Source of the DNA: JACNLN01 sp964626495
GTDB lineage: Bacteria > Fidelibacterota > Marinisomatia > Marinisomatales > CAZVFT01
NCBI GenBank assembly: GCA_964626495.1
Contig: CAZVFT010000088.1
Location: forward strand, 1-9,874
Reading direction: 5' to 3'
DNA length: 9,874 bases
The position numbers and the translations under genes were made by a program. Below, one piece after another: positions 1 through 7,117 of the stretch (position 1 is its first letter; every line of letters starts with the position of its first letter). The notes beneath the pieces were generated by a model that saw only the letters and a program-made list of their open reading frames with translations, had not been told where the DNA came from and did no database searches.

Positions 1-1181
1 CCGGGCGCTTTAACACCTTCAAATATAGTTGTAATCTTGTTTCCAAGTATATTATAAACCTCCAGTGACATATGTTCTTTTTTTGATAAGGCGTAATTTA
101 TGGATGTTGTTGAGTTGAATGGATTGGGGTAGTTGTGACTTAATGAAGCTCGTACGGGTAACCATTCGTAAATGGTCTCTGAAATTGAATTACCCTCACC
201 TAAATAACCTAGAACAGTGGTATCACCAACTACCCAGCAGTGAATTGAGTCGACCCCAGACATCCCGAGATAAGCGAAAGGAGATATGGTCCCACCCCAA
301 TCCCATTCGACAGCCCAGTTTAATCCACCGTCGACAGAATGATAGATGTTCTCTAAATCAATCACCCATATGTTATTGAGGTCAGGAATGGCCAAATCCG
401 TGAATTGATAGTTGGTACTAATTGTGTCCTCCTTGACATCAACGGGCGTCCAGTTAGTACCCCCATCTCCAGTTTTAATAACAACCTCATTAAAACCAAC
501 AGCCCACCCAACGTCAGCATCAAGAAAAAATATTTTTATCAAAGGACCAGTGGTTGGTGACACCTGTTCTTCCCACGATTCTCCACCATCCGTGGTGTAC
601 CAGATAACCTCCTCTTCAAAATTGTCAAATAGTGTTACACCACCAACAACCCAGCCTTCATTGTTATTTATGAAATACACATCTAAGAAAACGCCCGTTA
701 ATCCTTCACCAATTGTCGACCAATTCTCACCTCCATTCTCTGTTCTTAATATAATTCCATCCAATGTATTACCCCCGACTGCCCAGCCATTGGAATCATC
801 AAGAAAGAACACATTTTTCAACCAATATGAGGTTCCGCTTTCCTGAGCAACCCAGGTTGTTCCGGCATCAGCAGTATGAAGTATAATTCCAGCGTTTCCA
901 ACTATCCATCCATTCTGAGCAGTAGAAAAGAATATAGTGTTAAGTTGAACATTGGTCCCACTATCATAATCGTCCCATGAATAACCACCATCAGTAGTAT
1001 GCAAGATAATACCATCATTTCCCACTATCCACCCATCAAAGCTATCTACAAAAAATATATCATTTAGATGTCCTCCTGAGTGATTATACAAAACCTCCCA
1101 AGACTGTGCATATGACATCTGTAATAAAAATATTAATTTGAAAATCAGGATTAAAAATAATCTATAATTATAAAAACACAT
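1..1181 (-). CDS. Secreted YCF48/BNR-repeat beta-propeller protein with T9SS type A sorting domain (C-terminus cut off)
   Basis: Reading the minus strand from ATG at 1181 gives 393 uninterrupted codons that run off the left edge, so the protein is incomplete. An in-frame stop at 1185-1187 makes this the first possible ATG. Residues 1-26 look like a signal peptide: a hydrophobic LFLILIFKLIFLL stretch followed by SYAQ. Residues about 40-335 hold six or more repeats of the form GW-(I/A/V)-VG-x-GIILHT-x-DGG-x-W, such as GWIVGNDGIILHTTDGGYSW. These are the signature of YCF48-like (PSII stability factor) / BNR propeller blades. From about residue 347 the sequence reads LSHNYPNPFNSTTSINYAL and then LEVYNILGNKI, the start of a T9SS type A C-terminal domain; roughly 40 residues should be missing. 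The protein is presumably exported to the periplasm and then secreted or surface-anchored by the type IX system. Its ligand cannot be inferred. It is transcribed divergently from the transketolases. Confidence 0.9.
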   Translation of the reverse strand, partial: MCFYNYRLFLILIFKLIFLLQMSYAQSWEVLYNHSGGHLNDIFFVDSFDGWIVGNDGIILHTTDGGYSWDDYDSGTNVQLNTIFFSTAQNGWIVGNAGIILHTADAGTTWVAQESGTSYWLKNVFFLDDSNGWAVGGNTLDGIILRTENGGENWSTIGEGLTGVFLDVYFINNNEGWVVGGVTLFDNFEEEVIWYTTDGGESWEEQVSPTTGPLIKIFFLDADVGWAVGFNEVVIKTGDGGTNWTPVDVKEDTISTNYQFTDLAIPDLNNIWVIDLENIYHSVDGGLNWAVEWDWGGTISPFAYLGMSGVDSIHCWVVGDTTVLGYLGEGNSISETIYEWLPVRASLSHNYPNPFNSTTSINYALSKKEHMSLEVYNILGNKITTIFEGVKAP

Positions 1182-1218
1182 ATTTTACAATAATATTTAT
1201 TTGTGTATTATTTTTAAT

Positions 1219-1247
1219 AGTTTACAAAACTATATATGTAATTTCAA
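1219..1247 (-). promoter_or_regulatory. Possible sigma70-like promoter for the YCF48/T9SS gene
   Basis: On the minus strand TTGAAA (1242-1247) is followed after exactly 17 bases by TAAACT (1219-1224), placing a start of transcription near 1212, about 30 bases upstream of the ATG at 1181. The -35 box matches TTGACA at five of six positions and the -10 box matches TATAAT at four. The surroundings are very AT-rich and FCB bacteria often use other promoter consensus sequences, so this is only a candidate. Confidence 0.3.
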
Positions 1248-1438
1248 GTTCAAAGTGATTACCGGGGAGTATACAAAATCCTGAGTTATTGGTTAGATTA
1301 ATTTTAGTGATCAAAACCGACAATTTTAAAGATCGTCGAAGAATTCCTTCCCTCAAATACTTCAAATGATAGTTATAAAAGCATTTTAAAGAAAAAAAGC
1401 TTTTGACCACAAACTTATTTGTGTATCGTGATTACTAA

Positions 1439-1521
1439 AGTAGTAGTGTGGACACACGAACTTGAGTTCAATTTTATTACAGTCTGATTAGGTTGATACA
1501 ATTCGTTGTAATAATACTACT
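1439..1521. repeat. Compact cloverleaf of four abutting inverted repeats
   Basis: Four perfect inverted repeats pack into 83 bases. The outer arms are AGTAGTA (1439-1445) and TACTACT (1515-1521). Directly inside lie two short palindromes back to back, GTGTG-GA-CACAC (1446-1457) and GAACT-TG-AGTTC (1458-1469). After a four-base AATT linker comes TTATTACA (1474-1481) pairing with TGTAATAA (1507-1514) around a 25-base loop, and this arm directly abuts the outer 3' arm. The arrangement would close into a four-helix junction as single-stranded DNA or RNA. As RNA the two short hairpins would have four-base stems with GGAC and UUGA loops. It ends 96 bases before the transketolase ATG. It does not fit a tRNA. 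Whether it is an mRNA leader structure, a set of operators or a remnant of a palindromic element is unknown. Confidence 0.5.
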
Positions 1522-1617
1522 AATGAACTAAGTTTTTCCCCAAGATTAAGAGGTACTATACTGGGAATATTAGTATTGATATCAAGATTTTTATGCCCCT
1601 TGAGAAGGCGAAAATAA

Positions 1618-3612
1618 ATGAATAGTACAGATAATTTGTGTGTCAATACCTTACGATTTTTAGCGGTAGATGCGGTGGAGGCTGCAAGGTCCGGGCATCC
1701 TGGAATGCCGCTGGGGGCTGCTCCTATGGCTTATGTATTGTGGGATAGATTTCTTCGGCACAACCCTAAAAATCCCAATTGGTTTAATCGTGATCGGTTC
1801 ATTCTGTCTCCCGGGCATGGATCAGCGCTACTGTATGCCCTATTACACGTTACGGGATATGAATTACCGCTGGAGGAGATTAAGAAATTTCGACAGTGGG
1901 GAAGCAGGACACCCGGGCATCCGGAATTTGGAGTTACGGCTGGAGTAGAAACAACGACAGGACCGTTAGGACAGGGATTTGCAAATGGTGTGGGGATGGC
2001 TATGGCAGAACGATTTTTAGCTGATAAGTTCAATCGCGAGGATTATTCAATCGTTGATCATTATACGTATGCTATTGTATCCGATGGGGATCTTATGGAA
2101 GGTGTGTCGTCTGAAGCAGCATCTCTTGCAGGAACGTGGAAGTTAGGGAAGATTATCTATCTATACGACGACAATCATATCACCATTGATGGAGAGACAC
2201 ATCTATCTTTCACGGAGGATGTGGAAAAGCGTTTTAAGGCTTATGGCTGGCATGTTCAACGAGTTACCGATGGAAACGACCTGGAAGCGATTGAGAAAGC
2301 GATTCGTAATGCGAGAAAGCAGGTTAACAAACCCTCTTTAATTATGGTCAGAACGCATATAGGCTTTGGAAGCCCGAAGCAAGATTCTGCATCAGCACAT
2401 GGTGAACCTCTTGGACCGGAAGCAATTGAGAAAACAAAAAAATCGCTGGGCTGGCCGCTGGATAAGGACTTTTATATTCCCGAGGAAGCATTAACCCATT
2501 TCCGCCAGGCAGTAGATCGAGGCGCTGAAGAAGAAACAGAATGGCAGGACCTAATGGAACGATATCAAAGGGAACAACCTGATTTATCATTGAAATTTGA
2601 AAAAACCATAGGTGGAGCTTTACCAAAAGATTGGGACGATAACCCCCCCGTTTTTCATCTTGAGGATGGACCGTTAGCAACGAGATCTGCATCGGGGAAG
2701 ATATTGAACGCTCTGGCTGAAAAATTGGATAATCTCGTTGGAGGTTCAGCAGACCTTGCTCCTTCAAATAAAACAATACAGTCAGGGAAAGCTATATTTG
2801 GTATTAATGGCACATGGGGACCCAACGTACATTTTGGAGTTCGGGAACACGCCATGGCAGCTATCACCAACGGCCTTGCCCTGCATGGAGGAATATTCCC
2901 CTATACGGGGACATTTTTAGTATTTTCTGATTATATGCGACCGGCTATTCGGCTTGCGGCTATGATGCAAACAAGATCCATTTTTATTTTTACTCATGAT
3001 ACTATTTATGTTGGGGAAGATGGTCCAACTCACCAACCCGTTGAGCAATTAATGTCACTTCGCACGATTCCCGGACTCACGGTGATCCGTCCTGCAGATG
3101 CCAATGAAACTACCGAAGCCTGGCGCCTTGCGGTAACACTTCCTGACCCCACCGCTCTCATTCTTACAAGACAGAAGTTGCCTGTTATTGATCGGGAGCG
3201 TTATCTGGTAGAGGATGGTGTTGCCAGAGGAGCTTATTTGTTATCAGACTCAGACCATGGCAAGGCAGATGTGATTCTTTTGGCCACAGGTTCTGAAGTT
3301 TGCCTTGCTCTGGAGGCACAGGCAGAACTTGCAAAAAGCGGGATTTGCTCTTCTGTTGTTTCTATGCCAAGCTGGGAACTTTTTGAAAAACAACCTGAGG
3401 AATACAAACGATCTGTATTACCACCTGATGTCCCCAAATTGGCTATTGAGGCAGGCAGTACCCATGGATGGTATAAGTATGTGGGCAGTTCCGGGGATGT
3501 CATAGGAATTGACAGGTTTGGGGCTTCGGCACCGGGAGAAACCATTTATAGAAAATTTGGTTTTAGTGTTGCCGAGGTAGTGTCCAGAGCTGTTAGATTA
3601 TTGAATAAATAA
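1618..3612 (+). CDS. tkt: Transketolase
   Basis: A cytoplasmic thiamine diphosphate (ThDP) enzyme of the non-oxidative pentose phosphate pathway. It moves two-carbon ketol units from xylulose 5-phosphate or fructose 6-phosphate to aldose phosphates. The 664 residues match the usual bacterial length and every key motif is present. Catalytic histidines sit in SGHPGMP (H27), SPGHGSA (H67), PGHPE (H101), SAHGEPLG (H261) and GEDGPTHQP (H472). The metal/diphosphate motif is SDGDLMEG (D158, E161), then SSEA (E166) and YDDNHITID (N186). The glutamate that activates ThDP is E410 in FGVREHAM. Phosphate-binding residues R356, S383 (SADLAPS), H460 and R518 (LTRQK) match yeast R359, S386, H469 and R528. 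The C-terminal domain ends in HGWYKYVGSSGDVIGIDRFG-type sequence. GAGAAGG at 1602-1608 is a weak ribosome site. A second transketolase begins 23 bases downstream, so the two are probably cotranscribed. Confidence 0.97.
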   Translation: MNSTDNLCVNTLRFLAVDAVEAARSGHPGMPLGAAPMAYVLWDRFLRHNPKNPNWFNRDRFILSPGHGSALLYALLHVTGYELPLEEIKKFRQWGSRTPGHPEFGVTAGVETTTGPLGQGFANGVGMAMAERFLADKFNREDYSIVDHYTYAIVSDGDLMEGVSSEAASLAGTWKLGKIIYLYDDNHITIDGETHLSFTEDVEKRFKAYGWHVQRVTDGNDLEAIEKAIRNARKQVNKPSLIMVRTHIGFGSPKQDSASAHGEPLGPEAIEKTKKSLGWPLDKDFYIPEEALTHFRQAVDRGAEEETEWQDLMERYQREQPDLSLKFEKTIGGALPKDWDDNPPVFHLEDGPLATRSASGKILNALAEKLDNLVGGSADLAPSNKTIQSGKAIFGINGTWGPNVHFGVREHAMAAITNGLALHGGIFPYTGTFLVFSDYMRPAIRLAAMMQTRSIFIFTHDTIYVGEDGPTHQPVEQLMSLRTIPGLTVIRPADANETTEAWRLAVTLPDPTALILTRQKLPVIDRERYLVEDGVARGAYLLSDSDHGKADVILLATGSEVCLALEAQAELAKSGICSSVVSMPSWELFEKQPEEYKRSVLPPDVPKLAIEAGSTHGWYKYVGSSGDVIGIDRFGASAPGETIYRKFGFSVAEVVSRAVRLLNK

Positions 3613-3635
3613 TATCTCTTTGAACTATAGTGTTC

Positions 3636-5963
3636 ATGAAATCAATAGACAAACTGCAACCCCACTTCAAGCATTGGGATGTCATCAGGGACATTATTGA
3701 TCAATGCATTGATTTAATGCTAAACCTCCGCCAGAGCGGTCATCCCGGAGGCTCACGCTCAAAGGTTTACGCGATGATAACCACTCTATTGTCTGGCGTT
3801 ATGAGGTGGGATATTCGAGAGCCGGGAAAGCGATTTGCCGACCGCTTTGTTCTGGCAGCGGGACATGCAAACCCCGCAGTATATGCTACCCTGGCTGTAC
3901 TAAATGAAGCACTCAGGATTAAATATTCCCAAACAGAAATGTCACAATATCTGGTTAACAATGCCGAAGAGCGGGCTCTTTATTGGGAAGATCTTCTTAC
4001 GCTCCGGCACCGAGGAGGTCTACCAGGTCACGCTGAGATGTCCGGGAAAACGCTTTTTCTCAAGTTTAACACAGGACCATCCGGGCACGGTTCGCCGGCA
4101 GCCGTTGGGGAAGCTTTTGCTCTGAAATATGCAGGGTGTGACGAAGTAAAGGTCATTGTCCTTGAGGGAGAGGGAGGTCTTACCACTGGCGCAACCCACG
4201 AAGCAAAACAGTCAGCATACGGGCTGGGGCTTGGAAATCTCATCTATTTTATTGATTGGAATGATTACGGCATTGATCCCAGACCATTCAGTTCCGTCGT
4301 CTATGGAACGCCGGTGGAATGGTTTGATTCCTACGGCTGGCATGTTGAGGGGACGAAAAATGGTGAGGATTGGGAATCGATAGTAAAGGCGTACCACCGA
4401 CTTTTTGCAGATGCGGATAGGGAGCGGAATGTCCCCAAAATGATCTGGACCAGAACCCGGAAAGGGAGGGACTACGGTACCTATGATTATCAAAGCCATG
4501 GGACACCCCACAGACAAAATTCTGAACTGTTTTGGGAAACAAAGAGGGTATTTGCTGAAAAATATGGTGTAGACTTTGTTGGCTTTGGCAAACCAGCACC
4601 TGCCAGACAGGAAGCTCAGAGGGAACAGACAGCAGCCAATTTTGAGGTAGTTATGTCCGTGTTGAAACGGGATCAGGCATTGGTAGATTATCTGTCGGAT
4701 ACTCTTGTAGAGCTGGGAGATTCTGTCCCGGAAAAAATCGAAAATTGTCGAATCTCAGTAAAGAATCCCCTGAAAGATCCAGTCATCACGGATTATGAGA
4801 ATTATCCTGATAGCTTATTTGTAAAACCAGGCACAGAGGCTCCTAATAGGGAGGGGCTCGCAAAATTTGGGTCCTGGCTTAACTCGTATGTGTTAGAGCA
4901 CTACAGTCGTCCGCTTGTGATTGCTGCTTCAGCGGATCTGGCGGATTCCACGAATATCTCTGGCTTTGGCAAGGGTTGGGATGGTAGATCAGATACTGGC
5001 TTCTATAATCGTGATACCAATCTTGAAGGTACTATTTTACCTCAAGCCATCACAGAATTTGCGAATGCAGGTATTATGGCGGGACTCACCACGGTGAATT
5101 TTGCCCAAAACCCCTATGAGGAGTTTAATGGTTTTTTCGGTGCCTGTTCCACTTATGGATCGTTTTCATATCTGAAGTATGGTCCAATGCGGTTATTTAG
5201 CCAGCTAGCACAGGATTCAGAATTGAAAGTTGGTCGCCTTCTATGGATTGCCAGTCACTCTGGACCTGAAACCGCCGATGATGCCAGGACACACTTCGGA
5301 ATATTCGCACCTGGAGTTACACAACTATTTCCTGGGGGTCAGATTCTCAATCTTCACCCATGGGAGCACAACGAGGTGGCTCCTGTGTTAGGATCTGCAC
5401 TGGCAACTGATGTTCCCATTATTGTTCTGCACTTGACTCGTCCCCCCATTGAGATTCCAGATAGAGAGGCATTGGGAATAGCGTCTTATTTTGAGGCTGC
5501 GAAAGGCGCATATATCATAAAAAACTATGATCCCTCTCAACCAAGAAGCGGCGTGGTAATTATCAGAGGGACCAAACCCACTGATGAATTGATTGCAACT
5601 ATTCCGAGAATAAAGAAAGAGGGACCCAATGTAAAAATCGTTGCTGCCATATCTTACGGATTATTTCAAACACAATCGGAGGAATATCAAAAATCTGTCA
5701 TTGATGATAAAGAATGGGCAGACGCTATGATCATTACGAATATAGCAATCGATTTGATGGGGAATTGGATAAAGCACAGTGTTGTCAAGGAATATTCACT
5801 CTCGGCTGATTGGGATAATCGGTGGCGCTCCGGTGGAACGGTGGATGAGATTATGGATGAGGCACATCTCTCGAAACGGTGGATATGGGAGGCGATACAA
5901 CGGTTTGCCATCGAGAGAGCTGAGCGGCTGGAAAAAGTGAGAAGTATGATTTCTATCCAGTGA
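3636..5963 (+). CDS. Divergent transketolase-family ThDP enzyme (second tandem copy)
   Basis: A protein of 775 residues from ATG 3636, about 110 longer than its neighbour. A GTG two codons upstream (3630) is also possible; neither has a clear ribosome site. It keeps the transketolase layout: SGHPGGS (H36), AAGHANP (H77), LPGHAE (H132), SHGTPHR (H288), SADLADSTN (D434, S438), LPQAITEFANAG (ThDP-activating E474) and DARTHFG (H553). Candidate phosphate-binding residues R405, H541 and R602 (LHLTRPP) are also kept. The metal/diphosphate motif is altered: LEGEGGLTTGATHEA replaces GDGxLMEGxSSEA. The Asp ligand becomes Glu (E179), the first glutamate of the dimer-interface pair becomes Thr (T184), two residues are inserted, and N209 in DWNDYGID is retained. 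Acting on sugar phosphates is a reasonable inference, but the substrate pair is not known. The family resembles the long transketolases often annotated simply as transketolase. No premature stop or frameshift is seen, so it should be functional. Confidence 0.85.
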   Translation: MKSIDKLQPHFKHWDVIRDIIDQCIDLMLNLRQSGHPGGSRSKVYAMITTLLSGVMRWDIREPGKRFADRFVLAAGHANPAVYATLAVLNEALRIKYSQTEMSQYLVNNAEERALYWEDLLTLRHRGGLPGHAEMSGKTLFLKFNTGPSGHGSPAAVGEAFALKYAGCDEVKVIVLEGEGGLTTGATHEAKQSAYGLGLGNLIYFIDWNDYGIDPRPFSSVVYGTPVEWFDSYGWHVEGTKNGEDWESIVKAYHRLFADADRERNVPKMIWTRTRKGRDYGTYDYQSHGTPHRQNSELFWETKRVFAEKYGVDFVGFGKPAPARQEAQREQTAANFEVVMSVLKRDQALVDYLSDTLVELGDSVPEKIENCRISVKNPLKDPVITDYENYPDSLFVKPGTEAPNREGLAKFGSWLNSYVLEHYSRPLVIAASADLADSTNISGFGKGWDGRSDTGFYNRDTNLEGTILPQAITEFANAGIMAGLTTVNFAQNPYEEFNGFFGACSTYGSFSYLKYGPMRLFSQLAQDSELKVGRLLWIASHSGPETADDARTHFGIFAPGVTQLFPGGQILNLHPWEHNEVAPVLGSALATDVPIIVLHLTRPPIEIPDREALGIASYFEAAKGAYIIKNYDPSQPRSGVVIIRGTKPTDELIATIPRIKKEGPNVKIVAAISYGLFQTQSEEYQKSVIDDKEWADAMIITNIAIDLMGNWIKHSVVKEYSLSADWDNRWRSGGTVDEIMDEAHLSKRWIWEAIQRFAIERAERLEKVRSMISIQ

Positions 5964-6091
5964 TTTCAACCGGATCCTCTCTTGCAGTATCATTTGGAAT
6001 CGCTTCAACCTCATATTAAATTTAAAGTTGTGTTTTTTATAGAATATTTATCAATACAACACCATTGTTTAAGTGGTTTGAGTATACAAAT

Positions 6092-7117
6092 ATGACTGAT
6101 AACCATATCACAGATCCTGCGCCACAAGAAGACGATCTCGTTGTAGAAAAGGAGATTCGTCCAAATACGTTTGATGAGTTTATTGGTCAAAATGATATAA
6201 CAGATAATCTCAAACTATACATCAAGGCAGCAAGGAAGCGCAACGATGCCCTTGACCATGTACTTCTTTTTGGTCCCCCGGGGCTGGGAAAAACAACCCT
6301 GGCAAATATTGTTGCTAAGGAGCTTGATGTTAATTTAAAACACACATCAGGTCCTATAATGGAAAGGGCAGGCGACCTTGCGGGACTTCTTACAAAACTG
6401 AAACACAGGGATGTTTTATTTATTGATGAGATTCATCGGTTGAATAGTGTTGTGGAGGAATATCTGTATTCTGCAATGGAAGATTATCGCATTGATATTA
6501 TGATTGACCGGGGACCCAGCGCCAGAAGTGTCCAATTAAATCTTGAGCACTTTACTTTGGTTGGTGCAACAACACGGATGGGGAGCCTGACCTCGCCCAT
6601 GCGGGATCGATTTGGTGTCGTTTTGAGAGTAGATTTTTATGAATCGGATGATTTATTGAAAATTATACAGAGATCAGCATCAATCTTAGGGGTGAAAATT
6701 GACGGTGAAGGTGCTTATGAACTGGCAAAACGATCACGGGGGACACCCCGGGTAGCCAACCGAATTTTACGGCGCACGCGTGATTATGCAGAGATAATGG
6801 CTGATGGAACAATTTGTCAAGAAATTGCTAAAAAGTCTTTAGAGAAACTTGGAATTGATGGACATGGTCTTGACGATATGGATAGGAGGATTCTTTCCGC
6901 TCTTGTTGAAAAATTCAGTGGCGGGCCTGTGGGAGTAAATTCTCTTAGTGTTGCTGTTGGTGAAGATTCTCAGACCATTGAGGATGTTTATGAACCGTTT
7001 CTTATTAAGGAAGGATTTCTTCAGCGAACACCCCGAGGAAGGGTTGCCGAAGAAAAAGCCTTTAGATATTTGAATGTGAAAAAACAAGAAATTCAGCAAA
7101 GGTTATTTAAACAATGA
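6092..7117 (+). CDS. ruvB: Holliday junction branch migration ATPase RuvB
   Basis: RuvB is the hexameric AAA+ motor that, with RuvA, drives branch migration of Holliday junctions in recombinational repair. The 341 residues are normal for the family. The N-terminal family motif IRPNTFDEFIGQ is followed by Walker A GPPGLGKTT (61-69, K67), Walker B VLFIDEIH (108-115), sensor 1 in LVGATTRMGS (156-164), the arginine-finger segment SPMRDRFG (168-175) and sensor 2 RGTPRVANR (216-224). A C-terminal winged-helix domain contains FSGGPVG, EDSQTIEDVYEP and GFLQRTPRGR. ATG 6092 leaves 20 residues before EIRP, like other RuvBs; an in-frame TTG at 6065 would add nine residues and is less likely. The 128-base gap upstream shows no clear terminator or Shine-Dalgarno site. 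The stop codon overlaps the queA start by four bases (ATGA), so translation is probably coupled. ruvA and ruvC are not in this window. Confidence 0.97.
   Translation: MTDNHITDPAPQEDDLVVEKEIRPNTFDEFIGQNDITDNLKLYIKAARKRNDALDHVLLFGPPGLGKTTLANIVAKELDVNLKHTSGPIMERAGDLAGLLTKLKHRDVLFIDEIHRLNSVVEEYLYSAMEDYRIDIMIDRGPSARSVQLNLEHFTLVGATTRMGSLTSPMRDRFGVVLRVDFYESDDLLKIIQRSASILGVKIDGEGAYELAKRSRGTPRVANRILRRTRDYAEIMADGTICQEIAKKSLEKLGIDGHGLDDMDRRILSALVEKFSGGPVGVNSLSVAVGEDSQTIEDVYEPFLIKEGFLQRTPRGRVAEEKAFRYLNVKKQEIQQRLFKQ

Larger units (their letters stand above)
1182..1617. other. Divergent intergenic region without a convincing gene
   Basis: This 436-base AT-rich spacer separates the minus-strand secreted protein from the plus-strand transketolase, so it should carry both promoters. 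Visible content: the candidate minus promoter at 1219-1247; a 12-base direct repeat TTATTTGTGTAT at 1197-1208 and 1415-1426; a ten-base palindrome AAAAGCTTTT at 1395-1404; the inverted-repeat cluster at 1439-1521; and a weak TATACT box at 1557-1562 with no good -35 partner. A purine-rich GAGAAGG at 1602-1608 lies nine bases before the transketolase ATG. A 62-codon minus-strand frame here looks non-coding. Confidence 0.7.

Noticed and set aside
119..846. Two plus-strand open frames of 86 and 144 codons
   Set aside because: They lie antisense to the YCF48/T9SS gene, whose repeats and sorting domain are unmistakable; they are shadows of its repeats.
1222..1410. 62-codon minus-strand frame in the divergent spacer
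   Set aside because: No signal peptide, motif or ribosome site; composition follows the AT-rich background and it covers a candidate promoter of the neighbouring gene.
1439..1521. tRNA gene suggested by the cloverleaf with a 7-bp outer stem
   Set aside because: The arms have wrong sizes and order on both strands, there is no 5-bp T-arm with a GTTCGA-type loop next to the outer stem, and no anticodon arm.
3630..3635. GTG start two codons before ATG 3636 of the second transketolase
   Set aside because: It adds only two residues and has no ribosome site; ATG is the simpler choice, though GTG cannot be excluded.
6065..6091. TTG start for ruvB adding nine residues
   Set aside because: The extension FKWFEYTN is unlike RuvB N-termini, and ATG 6092 gives the family-typical length.
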